From NCBI GenBank assembly GCA_023101885.1, contig JALPQD010000053.1:8212979-8276978 (forward strand): a DNA stretch of 64,000 bases, read 5' to 3'. Positions 24,255 through 36,184 of the stretch are shown here, piece after piece (the first letter of the stretch is position 1; the number at the start of each line of letters is the position of its first letter). Origin of the DNA: Typhlomys cinereus (lineage: Eukaryota > Chordata > Mammalia > Rodentia > Platacanthomyidae). The notes under the pieces are model-generated. The model made no database searches. It was not told the DNA's origin and saw nothing but the letters and a program-made list of their open reading frames with translations. The position numbers were made by a program, and so were the translations under genes.

Positions 24255-25205
24255 TGCTTGCTTATTTTTCATCTTTATTTTTAATGTTGTATACATGAAT
24301 ATAATAACTTTATAATATTTTCAACGCTTAGTCCTAAATCCCATTCTCCTTCCCTTTCCCCTTACTACCCTTCATCTCCTCTGCCAGATTCATTCCTATT
24401 TTCAAATAATTTTGCAAGTGTGGCTGACTGTATTTCATTCTGTGATGACTTATGCCTGACCTGATTCATGCTCCAGCAAGCATCCTAGATCAGTGGATGT
24501 ACCATTGAGGAAAGCATCCTCCTTTAGTTCCCCATCTGCATTAGTCCTCATCAGTCTCTCAGGGAAGTACGGAGTTTCTTGAAGTCTTTATGATGCTATG
24601 GTGAGATGTTGGTAAAATAGTTCCTGTGAAATTCTTGTATAAGTATACATATCTGCTACGAAATCTTGTACATAATGACTATGTTATGTCCAGGAGATAA
24701 TGCCTGTCCCACCACGATCCCACTTCAGGCTCTTACAATCTTGTCTCTCCCTTCTTCTATGATATTTTCTGGACCTTGGGGTGTGGGTGGGTAAGGCTTA
24801 TATGTCCAGTTTAGGGACAAGCAGTCTACAAACCCTTATTTTCTGCATTTTGGCAAGTCATGCTTTTCAGTAATAAACACTTTCTATTGTAGAAGACTTC
24901 TAGATTGAGTGTTAAGTTCTCTTCCAATCTATAGTATAATAACAGGTATTTACATAGCAGTTTGGGGCGCTATCTTCCTAGCTATAGTTTTGTAGTCTGT
25001 TCTTCCCTAGTGATCTATTTCCTTCTCTTTGACAGGTTCTTGTTCTAGTTAACAATAACAGGAAATAAGCCTGAAATAAGCCCAGCCAGAAAAATAAATC
25101 AGGCCTTAAGTCCAATCAGAAAGCTGTTGGTTGTCTCCTCAATAATCATGCCACTATTACACTGGTGGTCATCTGTTGCCATGGTGATTTGGAGCTTCTA
25201 TTCTT
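24255..25205 (-). mobile_element. L1 3' UTR fragment, older subfamily, antisense
   Basis: 'catgctccagcaagcatcctagatcagtgga', 'gcattagtcctcatcagtctctcagggaagt' and 'ccaggagataatgcctgtcccaccacgatccca' are shared with 59235-59730. 'gccagaaaaataaatcaggccttaagtccaatcagaaagctgttgg' resembles L1 3' UTR sequence of rodents. It is older and more diverged than the copies at 415, 13960 and 39842. Confidence 0.65.
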
Positions 25206-25672
25206 ATGAGGAAGAGAGACAACTACCCAAGTGCAAAAATAAATAGACAACAGTAAAACGATCATTGTTTACGAGAAAACATATGGAGCAAATGAATGGG
25301 AAGTGGTGATGGAGATTCATTTAGAGAGTGAGGGTAAGGTCTGTGAATGCTTTGTGAGACGTGCAGTAAGTGTGCTGAATTCAGAAGTTTGAATTGTCAC
25401 TTGAAAGAGGTCAGAACTCTCCAGGCAGAGGAGACAGTAAGCACCAAGGATGTCATGCAATCTTCTGAAAATCCAAAACAGCTGACTGCCAAGTTTTCAA
25501 ATGAGCTTTCCAACTTTTCTTCTATAGACTTTATGGAATTCCCAGGAAATTTCCTGTCATTTCTTTGCTTAATAATATGCTTGGAGTAGGGTGATATGTG
25601 ATACTCAGTGGGTTGGGGGGGAAGAAGGAGGGTTCTTATTCTTTAAATATGACTTTTGCAGAACCAGTTTTG

Positions 25673-25830
25673 TTCCTGTTTTCCTCTTCTTCCTTTTCTT
25701 CTTCCTCCTCTTCCTCCCCCTCTCCTGTCCACTTCCTCCTGCTCCCCTTCCTCTTCTTTCTCCTCTTCCTTCCTTGCCATCTCTACCATCACTTTCTCCT
25801 CTCTGCCTCATATGATCACTTCTTTTTAAT
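25673..25830 (+). repeat. Polypyrimidine tract
   Basis: About 130 bases of CCT/CTT-rich sequence, low complexity, following a short single-copy stretch. Confidence 0.85.
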
Positions 25831-26404
25831 AGCATCTAATGACATTTCTCCGTGCATGTCACTGCCAACTATACTTGGAACATAAGCTCGCAAGCAAGTT
25901 GTAAAGAGAGGGCAGCCAAGGCCTCCAGGTTACCAGTGACTTGGCTGGAAGTGCCTTTTCTATTGGGAAACACATTTTTTTTTAAAATAACAAATCTGGC
26001 CCTGGAAGCATTAGCTTCCTTTTGTGAAGCTGTGCAGATAGTTCTCAACCCTCAGAACCACACTCCGTGCCTCTCGGCCGAGCAGATGCATGGGTGCCAG
26101 CCAGTCTTAGGACAACACCTTCTGCTGGTTGAGCAGGGTGTTTGTGTTGTTTGGGTTGGCACTGGAGCGTGACCTTCTATTTATGTAGAAGGCACATGGA
26201 GCAAGCACTGGGCAGACCTCTCTCCCTTCTGCCTCACTGTTTTCCACAGGGTTCAAAGCTGATGAACGCTTCTGTGGCGTGGTTAATGTTTTCTAACTGT
26301 CGGTGGCGAAATGTTTCTCTTTCCCCGTCTCCTCTTTTTTTCCTCTCAGTGCCCCAAGGTCTGGATTATCACCACCAGCTTTGGTTTAAGATGAATTTTC
26401 CAAG

Positions 26405-26430
26405 TGTGTGTGTGTGTGTGTGTGTGTGTT
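26405..26430 (+). repeat. (GT)n microsatellite
   Basis: A perfect GT run of about 13 units not attached to a recognised SINE. Confidence 0.9.
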
Positions 26431-27188
26431 GGGACTATGCTATTTCCAGAGAAAATAGGTTTGAGTATGACACACATGGGCTGAGGTAACCCATGAAGTG
26501 TGGAGTCTGACGGGCTTCCCTTTGGCAATTTATACCAAGAAGGAGGCATGCATGATATATGCAGAATTCACTCTGAGAAAGCCTATTATGAGCCTGTCTT
26601 TTAAAACATTTTTCCCCCTTTGAATTATTAAGGGAAAAATCCATGAACATAGCTGGCCACTTAGCTTTATTTTTCATATCATTCCCTCCCATTATTATTT
26701 TTTTTTCCAGTAGTGTTCAATGTTAGCATCAGGTGTTGGCGGCTTTCCACAGGGAAGCAGATTGTCCTGAAATAAGTCCAGCCAGAAACGTCCCTCTATT
26801 GTGTCTCTTGCTTTGAAAATGAAAGAAGTATTTGCAAAAGGGCCAGAGAACATCGGGCTGTCCAGGGTGACTTTATAGATTTATGACTCTGGGTCAGGTT
26901 AATGATCATTATCAGTCCTGGGTGCCCAAAGGGACCCACTTCCCTTCTCCCTCCCACCGCTGTCTTTTCCCCGGAGCAGTGAACTCTCAGAGTTTTTCTG
27001 CCATCCTCACTTGAGCAGTGCGGAATGACTGCTCTGTTCTGTCCTGAGCTGAAGCTGTGGTCTTCGGAGCTCTGGAAAGGATGTGTTCTATGGGGTTTTC
27101 TTCGGCTGTCCTTCTTTGCAGCTCTGAAAACCTTACCAGAGTCGGTGACTGCTTCGGGGACTGTCAAGTAAGTGAATTCTGCAGGGCT

Positions 27189-27226
<38 letters not shown>
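27189..27226 (+). repeat. (GT)n microsatellite
   Basis: A perfect GT run of about 18 units in otherwise single-copy intron 1 sequence. Confidence 0.9.
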
Positions 27227-27228
<2 letters not shown>

Positions 27229-28414
27229 ATGTTATTCAAGTTGCTTCTGGAATAGAAGGCAGTATTTTTCTAGGGTTGTCTCCTGAAAGTATTTTTCTTT
27301 TTGCAGTTAGGAGTAGAAATATTTGGAGATTTTGAATTCATAAAACTTTGGAGTCTATGCAGATCTTCAATTTATATGTAATCGTGGGTTAGATCCAGAG
27401 ATGAGAAGCAGTTCATTTCACGCTGGGGAGCAACTCCTGTGAAGCAAGCATGTTCATGTGGGTGATGGGGTGATTAGGGTGCAGGTGAACTAGGAGAGAA
27501 CAAGAAGCGCTTTTCCACTTGGAAGACTTCTTTATTGTTTTGGCCATTTGATCTCTGTGCTAAAAATCTAAAAAGGTCTCTCTCTCTCTCTCTCTCTTTC
27601 TCTCTGACTTTGAATAGATATGTTGATAATTTTTGTGTTACAATGCAACAATTAAATTGCTACTAGGAATTGTTATTAATTTATTAATTTAATTATTAAT
27701 TTTCTGGCCAATTTTTCAAAGGGGATTTTCCTCTAAAAAGAGTGGTCTTTCCTTATACCTTTTTACAGTAATATGACTTAGATGTGAAGAAGAGACATAT
27801 GCTGGATGCCAACAGTAACTCCTGCTGATAGGTTCCTTATATGATCACTGGAAACGCCTTTCCAAGGCTGAATATATTTTATTTTAATTTTGCTTTCTTT
27901 GGGAGGGCTCTAAGATTATATTTCTGAGTTGCTTGTGCACCTTTACTGGAAGACGTGAGAAGTAGCTTAGATAAATTCAATCTCATTTGCTCCTCATTGG
28001 GATAATTCATATGAAGTCACATCCTCCATCTATGTAGCTGAGGATGATGGGCAAAGCCGTTTTAGAGTTAAACCATATGTCTGTTTTTAGATTCTCACAG
28101 TTGAAATACCTGGCTGCATTCTGCCACTTAGTAAAAAGGTCTCAAGTTTGTCAGTGGACATTGTGTTGATTAACTTAGTGAAATGTACAAATTGCCAGCT
28201 GTGCTCCAAAGGAAGGGAATGACTAGCAAGTGTTGCATCTTATAAAATGCATGGGAAGAAATAAAGAGATAACTGAGAAAATGGTTTTACTATAGGTGTT
28301 GTTAAAAGACTTTCTCCATCTGACTTTAATGAGTATGTTTCTCTACCCTCTGGTCTTATAGCACTTGTGCATGAATTTCTTATTTTTTAATTTTAATTTT
28401 TTATTTTCTTGCAA

Positions 28415-28416
28415 CT

Positions 28417-28455
<39 letters not shown>

Positions 28456-28702
28456 TCCTTCCTCCCCCCCCCCCCAGAGAGTGCTGTATGACCTTGTGGA
28501 GGACCAAGAGTGAACCTTAGGAATCATTCTGAATTGCTTCTACCTCCTTTTTGTTTCACTCTGGGATTTCCCAGGCTCCGCCCACCAGGGTGCAAGCCCC
28601 TGCTGTTTCCATGTGGCATTATTGCATGGAACCTGGGATCTGAACTCAGAGCCTTCTGCTTGTGAGGCAGAGTCTTAACCTCTGAACCATCTTTCCAGCC
28701 CT
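28415..28702 (-). repeat. Common tRNA-derived SINE, antisense, with CT and C tracts
   Basis: (CT)n (about 28421-28452) and a C run, then 'tgaccttgtggaggaccaagagtgaacc', the reversed body and 'gggatctgaactcagagccttctgcttgtgaggcagagtc...ctgaaccatctttccagccc'. Confidence 0.8.
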
Positions 28703-28999
28703 TCCCATTTTAAAAACGAGAGTGTGCTGGTTGTCTTCATGTGTGATTGTAATTTAAAGGGGCTGGTGGGCCTCCAGTGCTTTTTCCTGGTGCCTTGTCT
28801 GGTTGATTCTCACATTGATGCCGAGATGTCAGGATTAAAGTAGCTTCTGCATTTTATAATTGAGGAAGTTGAGAGTAGGATCAAGGTCAGTCCTGGGGGA
28901 CACAAGTCAAATGTCTGTCCTGGAGGTCGTGGGGTAAAAGGAGTAACCCCATGTGTCCTACTGCTTTTCTTTTTGCTACTGTCAGACAATATTCATATA

Positions 29000-29300
29000 T
29001 AACCAACATAGGAGAGAAAGACACGTGTATTTGGTTTGCAGTTAGAATCTCATAACAGAAGGCATGGCTTGTAGGGAGAAGCTGGAGGAGGCTGGTTCAT
29101 GCCATATCCAGCATGAAAAAGGCAAGAGATCAAGAACAAGCTGGAAAGAAGTAGGAGTGGGATACCAAACCCTCAAAGCCCCTCCCACCCCATGGCATGC
29201 CTTCCCAGCAAGGCTGTGCCGCCTAACGGTACTAGAGCCTTCCCAAACATTAACATCGGCTAAAGATTAGACAGTGACCTATGGCAGGGAGCAACTTATA
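29000..29300 (+). repeat. Rodent repeat, same family as 22560
   Basis: 'tttggtttgcagttagaatctcataacagaaggcatggcttg' and 'cccctcccaccccatggcatgccttcccag' resemble the 22560 and 8940 copies in order. Diverged and tentative. Confidence 0.4.
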
Positions 29301-29619
29301 TTCAAACCGTGACACCATGAAGTTGATAATGTTTAACTTAAGTTCCATTTTCCCCCATCCCATATTGCCTGGCCATCTCCATACCTTTGCTTTGTAGCAT
29401 AGAAACTCCAACTTGAGCGTCAAGAGACCTAGACTTGGGGTCTGACGAGGTGCACTGACTTGTCTTTCTTTGTAGGTTTCCAGAGCCTCTTCTCCAAGGT
29501 TCATGTCAGTTCTGACACGCTCACTTGCAACATCCGCCATCATGATTATTGCACTAGAGAAAAAAAATATAAAGAGGTTGATGTGGTAATGTCTTATTTG
29601 GGCAGAAGGGTCCCTATTC

Positions 29620-29742
29620 CTTCCTCTCTCCCTCCTTCGCTCCCTCCCCTCCCTCCCTCCCTCCCTCCTGCCCGCCCTCTCTCCCTCACTCCCTCGCTCC
29701 CTCCCTCCCTCCTTCCTTCCTTTGGCTTCCTTCTTTCCTTCT
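29620..29742 (+). repeat. (CCCT)n-rich polypyrimidine tract
   Basis: About 120 bases of CCCT/CCTT units with few interruptions, ending about 330 bases upstream of exon 2. Confidence 0.9.
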
Positions 29743-30069
29743 GAGAGCTGGCATTACTTTTTCATTGCTATGATTAAGTCCAGGGTCTTGTTCGGTGATA
29801 AATATGTGCTTTATCACTGAACTGTGCCTCAGCAAGAATTTACTGTTCTACCCTGACACTTCACCCAATGACATCATTTCTGCCCCCCATCGGCATCTGA
29901 GAAGCATCAGGCCGGCTGGTGCTTTAGTTCTCGTCCCTCATAGATTGCCCGGGTCACAGTCGTGTTCTGAACTGGGAGATGAGAGCACGTGCCTGTGGCA
30001 ACTCCGTCTCTGTCGTCTTCTCTTGCTGTGATGCAGACATTAACTTTCTCCTTCCATCTTTCCTCACAG

Positions 30070-30136
30070 GCAAGAAGCGAAACCCTGGCCTTAAAATTCC
30101 AAAAGAAGCATTTGAACAACCTCAGACCAGTTCCAC
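30070..30136 (+). CDS. MAP2K6: MAP2K6 exon 2 (residues 6-28), p38 docking motif
   Basis: The exon opens with GC, completing Gly6, and continues KKRNPGLKIPKEAF through Ser27. It ends on AC, the first two bases of Thr28. Acceptor cacag and donor gtaag flank it. The basic cluster K7-K8-R9 followed by L13-x-I15 is the D-motif by which MKK6 is known to bind p38. The exon agrees with the MKK6 N-terminus rather than MKK3. Exon 1, with only 16 coding bases, was not found in the 30 kb upstream. That fits the very long first intron known for this gene in other mammals. A CCCT-rich tract ends about 330 bases upstream. Confidence 0.96.
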
Positions 30137-33100
30137 GTAAGTTGGCAAGACGACCATTCTAATCCAAACACTGGTTGGTCTGTATTTGCAGAGGGGTTTG
30201 TTTTAGCAAGCGACGTCTTGACCGAACAGAGCTGTTGAACACAGAGCCCTTTAAGATGGAAGCCATTTGCTCGCTCTTCTGCGATCAGAAAGAAAAGCAA
30301 TCCGCCAGTCGCCAGTCAGTCTGCAGCAATGGGTATCAGCATTTCGTGTTACTAACTGCGCAGGAACTAAATACCATTCACATTTGATAATTGAGAAGCC
30401 CAGAAAGTTCCTTGACTTTCTCTTGTAGATCTGTACAAGCAAGCACATCTCTGGCGTGGCCTCTGCTGTAAACTTTGGTCTGATATGGAAAGACTTGAAT
30501 GAGTACTTACATCGTGAGTGCTAAAACTGGTTTCTATAGACAGCAGCACGGTAAGGCAGGGAAACTCATCTTCATTAGCCAAAGCTTTGGCCCAAAGGCT
30601 TGAATGCTAGTGGAGAGGGGGCTCAATCAGCCTCCTGCTCGTCTCTCCATGGGGATGGATGGATATCTCCCATCCCAGCTGGAGGTCCAAGTGCCTGTGG
30701 GAGGAATGGAGATTCTAAACTGACAAGGCACCGCAGAAGGTCAATGTGCAGAGAGTGCTTCCCAGTGGAATGCTGGGTTTTAAGGCTTTTGCTCTGGTTA
30801 CTCTACTGTCTTTCCTAAAGGGTGCTAAACTTTACTGTCACGCTTCAGGAGGGCACCCCCTAGTGTTGGGATATGTTCATAAAAAATGACAGGGCTGTGG
30901 TTAAGAGTTGGCATTCCGTGCAGCAATAGCAAGAAACTGTCCACCAAAGAACTTTGCCGTAGAACACGGTGAAGGGAGGGGTTTGCTTCAGGGATCTGGA
31001 GCTGGTCCAGAGACTGAACCTAGCTTGGAATGTTCTTTTTTATGCTCTCTTACATGGCGGTTGGTTTCAGCTGTCAACTTAAAATTCTTAAGGTGAGGGC
31101 TGGAGAGATGGCCCAGGGGTTAAGACTCTGCCTCACAAGCAGAAGGTCCTGAGTTCGGATCCCAGGCCCCATGTAAAAGAGGCCAGGTGGAAACGGGAAC
31201 AGCAGCAGCCTGCACTTCCAGCTCTGGTGGGTGGAAATCCCAGAATGAAGCGAGAAGGAGGTAGAAGCTATCCAGGATGATTCCTGAAGTCACCCTTGGT
31301 CCCCCACAGGGACACAAAGTGCCCTCCGATGCACACGTACATGCTAAGTAGACACATATTTTAAAAACCTCATAATTATTTAGTTAAGGCAGGCGTCTTC
31401 ACAAGTCTATAGGAGATTGTCTTTACTGCATAATTTATGTATGGCCCATAGTAGGGGGATAAGACGGAGAGATCTAGTTGGCACTTTTGAAAAGCCTGGC
31501 ATGATAGACAGCAAGTAGGCAGCTTGGTCTGCGCCCTCCGCTCTTGCTGTGGATGTGTGTGATGGTGACTTTCCTGCCATGATTCACTGGGACTAGGAAT
31601 AGTGAACCTATAAAATCCTTTGCTCCCATAAATAATTCGATCCAGGTACCTATAAAAGCACTGAAGCTATGACACTGAGACACATGGCGGACCATCAAGA
31701 CTGGTTCTGTTAGCAAGAGGGTGCTCTGAGCAGTTGAGTCTTCACCCCCGGGAACCAAAAAATACATAATTCAATTTTTTTTCTTTCTGACTGGTTTCTA
31801 GAGAGCTTGGGATCAAATATGTGGCTGCTTCATGCTCTCTGTGTAGAATTTTATGAGATGTGCTTTAAAGACTTTTACTTTGAAATAATTACAAATGTCC
31901 AGGAGGTGACAAAGAAATGTTCCTTGGCCTCACATGAACCCCTCCATGTTAAATTAATATTGAATACTACAATAGATTATCATCCAAATTAAGGGAGCTG
32001 TATTGATTGATGCAAGCCTCAGAACTTACTTAATTTGCTTAGCTATGTCAGCTAGTGTGTGCGTGCATGAATGCATGTGTTTGGGTATTCATGTGTGTGT
32101 GTATGTGTGTGTACATGGGAACAAGAATGGTGCATGTACACATACGTGTGTGTATGAATGTACGTGTTTGAGTTTACATATGTGTGTATGTGTATGTATA
32201 TGCATGTGCACATGCATGTGTGTGCATATGTGTATGTTTGTTAGTGGACTGTGTGCATGAGCCTGTATGTGGATGCTTGCGTGTAGCTCCATGTAATTCA
32301 TCCTTTGTAGCCTCATAATCTTATCACTTTTGTCAGTTTATTTAAGGTAACCATATCCTTGGTACTCAGCCATGGTAACAATACAAAACTCTTTCATGTT
32401 ACCTTCTGGAAGTCATACCCAATTCTTCCTTGCCTCCTCCTGCACTGCCATTTTTCTATTTCATCACTATTATATTCTTGAAACCTTGAACGTCTTCTTG
32501 AGTTTGTTTTTTTCTCATTTAGCACAATCTCCTTGAAGTTCACGTAAGGTGTCGCAGATATCAATGGTTCATTTTACTTTGCTGCTGAATACCATTCCGT
32601 AGCTCATTTAACCTTTCAGCCTTGAAAGGGGAAGTGGGTAATTTTCAGGTATAGGCTGTTATGAATAAAGCCATTATGAACATTCTTGTGTAAGTTGTTA
32701 CATGAAAGTCAGTCTTGCTTTCTCTGGGCTAGATAATAAGGCCCTTTTCAATTTTGAAAGAACTAACAAACTGTTCTCTAGAGTGAGTGAACCCATTATG
32801 GTGAAGGATACATACAGCTTCTCTGTGCCCCTGCCAGAATTTAGTGCTTTACTGGTCTTTTTTAAATTTCATTCCTTCTGATGTATAGTGATAGATCAGT
32901 ATATACAGAGCTCTAATGCTTAATTATGTAGATCATATTTGAGGTGGTTATTTTCCATCTGTATATTTTCATTGGTGAAATATGTCTGTATGTCTTTTGC
33001 CTGTGGCTTATTCAATGATTTTGCTTAAAAAATTAAATTTGGTGATCATTAAAAGATATGTGTTTTTCTGTGACATTTTGATACATATATCATTCTTACC

Positions 33101-35058
33101 ATCTCCATTGTATTATTGACTTTTAAGGCTATATTGTAAGCACAAGAACTTTTTTAAGTGTCTCACAGGAAAATGCTTTCAGCTTGTGAGTTTTTCACCT
33201 GTTTATGAGGGCTTTTACATAAAGCAGAAATCTTTCATTTTGATGAAATCCAAATTATTAGTTCCTTTTTCTAAAGATTATGCTTTCTGTAAGAGTCTAA
33301 GTTTGCTCTGCCTTGTCCTAGGTCCTGAAGATTTTCTGTGTTCTTGACCTGACATTTGAATCTTACATTTAAATTAAGCCCATGTTCCATTTGGAGTTGG
33401 CTTTGTACAATAGATGAACTTTACATTGAGTTTTACATTTTTTTATTATTATTATTATTTATTCAACTGTGTGCATGTGCGTGTGTATGTGCGCGCGTCT
33501 GTGTGTGTGTGTGTCTGTGTATGTGTAGAACCACTGACGAATTCGCAAACCACCATGGACACCTCCACCTCCTTCTGCCCCAGGATTCACAGGCTCCGCC
33601 CTACCAGGACCAGAAGCGCAGGCCGCCCCCGCTTCCGCCTGGCGTCTATACGTGGGATCTGGGATCCGAACTCAGGACCTTCTGCCTGCAAGGCGGAGGC
33701 TTAACCCCTGAGCCACCTCTCCAGCCCCGAGTTTTACATTTTTCATTGATGGATTTTGACACATTCCAATCTAGTGTCCCCAAGGCTAGCTCTTCCACTT
33801 TTGAACTACTTCCCCTCCCCTTTCTCTAATATCAATTGCGAATAGTCACTTTGATCTACTTCTCGGTTCTATGTTCAGTTCTATTGATTTATGGGGCTGT
33901 CTTCTGCAGCACCACACCATTTCTGTTACTATAGTCATGTATTAAGTTGTAGTTTTGGGAAAAGTGGTTTCTCCAACTTTGTTCTTCTTTATTTAAATTC
34001 AATTTAATGTTTCCAAGCTTACATATATGTATTTATCGTTCCTTTTCAAGTCTAAGCTGGTCCTTGAAGTGGCCTTTCTCTTTTGACATTAATTTTAGAA
34101 TAAGCTTGATGATATCTACTTCCTGACATTTTCTTAGAAATTGAGACTAACCTTCAGACCAACGTAGGGAGAACTGATATCTTCCTAAGCATACTTTTCA
34201 GTTGGAGCAATTGTTAGCTGGCATTCACATTTTAAAATTTTAGTTTCCAGTTTTTTTTAGTCAGCATGTAGAAGTGCAACTGATTCCTCTGTGTTGATCT
34301 GATATCTTGTGATCGTAATAAACTCACTTTTCAGTAGTAGAAGGTTTTCGAAGATTCTTGGGAATTTTCTGTGTAGATATTCATGCTATCTCTAGACAGT
34401 TTTATTTCTTCTTTAGTCTTTCTTTTTATGTCTTAATTTTGTCTTAATTCTTGCCTTATTATAGTGACAAGAGTTACCCAGTCATGTAAGATTTATAAGA
34501 CTAGGCAGACATCTTAGAAGGAAAGCATTTAGTTTTTTACTATTAAATATGGTCTTTAACTACAGTTTTTAAATTATAATAGCTGTTTTTTAGTTTGAAA
34601 AGGTACCTCTCCAATATAATATACTGACTATTTTATTTTTGAATTATAAATAGGGCTTCATTTTTGCTATTTTTTTCTGTATTATTTGATAATATTATAA
34701 GCCTTCCCCACTTTGGTGCATTAACACTATTGATTACATTGATGATTTTTAAATGTTTAACTCACTTGTATACTAAGATTAATTCCCAGTTGGTTGAAAA
34801 TCTGTTTTATAACTTGTTGTGTTTGATTTGCTAAAATTTTTGTTGAGGGCTTTGTGTCTTTTTCCTGGAACAATTTATTTGCAAATTCAATTTCTTTAGT
34901 AGTCAGAAAAATATAGTCAGGATATTATTTTGTTGTACTGATTTTGGGTGCTTTATGTTTTTTTTTAAGAGTTGGTCTATTTCTTGTAACTTAGATTGTA
35001 TCTATTTGAAGAGTTTGTTTATTCTATTGTGTGCGTGCATGCGCGCACGCGCGCGCGC

Positions 35059-35104
<46 letters not shown>

Positions 35105-36141
35105 ATGTGTGTGCATTGTGTGTTTCTGTGGAGGGCCAAGGGTGACTTTGGGAATCATCCTGAATTTTCTACTCTTTGCTTTGCTCTGGGATTTCCCAGG
35201 CTCCTCCCACCAGGGTTGGAAGTGAGGCCACTGCTGTTTCTGCCTGGTATTTTTACAAGGGAGCAGGGATCTGAACTCAGGACCTTCTGCTTGGGAGATA
35301 GAATCTTAACCCTGAGCTATCTCTCCAGCCCTGGTCTGTTTTTCTAAGAAGCAAATTTGTGAGAGTAACTTTTCAATGTATTTCTTCATTTTCTTTTCAG
35401 TGTCTGTGGGATCTTTTGTGATATCCTTTTAATTTCCCCTGAATATTGGTAATTCCTGTGTCTTCTTTGATATCTCTGTAGATTTTGGTTGGTGTTTGTT
35501 TATTTTATTATCTTTCTATTAATTTTGCTTTATTGTTTTTCTATTTTAATTCTATTGCTTTCTGTTCTTATTTTGTACATTTTCTTAAAACCATATTCTT
35601 ATATTTGACTGGGAGTGTTTGGTGTTAGAGTAAGTGATGCTCAAGTTCAGATCCCAGTACTGCTGTAAAAATTTAAGAAAAATATATATTCTTATGTCAA
35701 CAACTTTGCTGTCTTCTATTCCTTCCCCTTAATATTTTTCTTTTCCCTTTCCTAATATAAATTAATTTTCCCTATTTTGTGAACTTTTGAAAGTATCCCT
35801 TGGTATAAACAAATGAGCAAAACTTCAGGCTAAGGAAAAAGGAATCTCCAATGTGTCTTTTCCTCTTGGCAAGAGAATGTTTTCAATACTATTTGCCATT
35901 TCACTGTGTAAACGCCAGAGCATCCCTCCATCTTTATGGACTTCACTGGTGTAAAGCCCACAGAGCCTTATTTTAAGACCGAAGCTTGACTTTCTGTCTC
36001 TAAGGACGTAGCTTCCATATTTAATAGTTACGTCAAAAATTTATGAGAATTGGCTTTGAGACTCTTACCATTTTTTTTTTTTTTGCCTTTTCCTCCTGTG
36101 CTAAGCAGAGTAAAATGCCCAGACCAGAGCTCCGTTCTTTC

Positions 36142-36184
<43 letters not shown>

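Larger units (their letters stand above)
1..30069 (+). other. MAP2K6: MAP2K6 intron 1 (3' portion)
   Basis: Thirty kilobases upstream of exon 2 without any exon I could support. A 16-base coding exon 1 with an ATG and a good donor was not recognised here, so this is taken as the 3' part of intron 1. It holds SINEs, antisense L1 fragments and microsatellites, listed separately. The stretches 742-1284, 2600-4790, 6640-7370, 7480-8860, 10020-11620, 11850-12590, 12960-13600, 14810-18110 (apart from poly-T at 16182-16200 and an AT-rich ATATAT stretch near 17130-17195), 25210-28380 (apart from pyrimidine and TG tracts) and 29300-29610 showed nothing I could name. Confidence 0.85.
32330..35705 (-). 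mobile_element. Old L1 region, antisense, interrupted by two SINEs
   Basis: Text such as 'ttactttgctgctgaataccattccgt', 'gctgttatgaataaagccattatgaacattcttgtg' and 'ttctattgatttatggggctg' follows the antisense order of ancient mammalian L1 (3' end first, then more 5' parts). It is heavily mutated with no long frame. SINEs are inserted at 33442 and about 35035. The right end is uncertain. Confidence 0.65.

Noticed and set aside
23748..24284. 178-codon open frame on the plus strand
   Set aside because: It is a translation of a CTT/CCT tract (Ser, Leu, Phe), low complexity, running into an L1 fragment.
1..30069. Exon 1 of MAP2K6
   Set aside because: The missing 16 coding bases should read as an ATG codon plus Ser-Gln-Ser-Lys and a donor. 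I did not find a credible copy, and no CpG-rich promoter-like block was seen.
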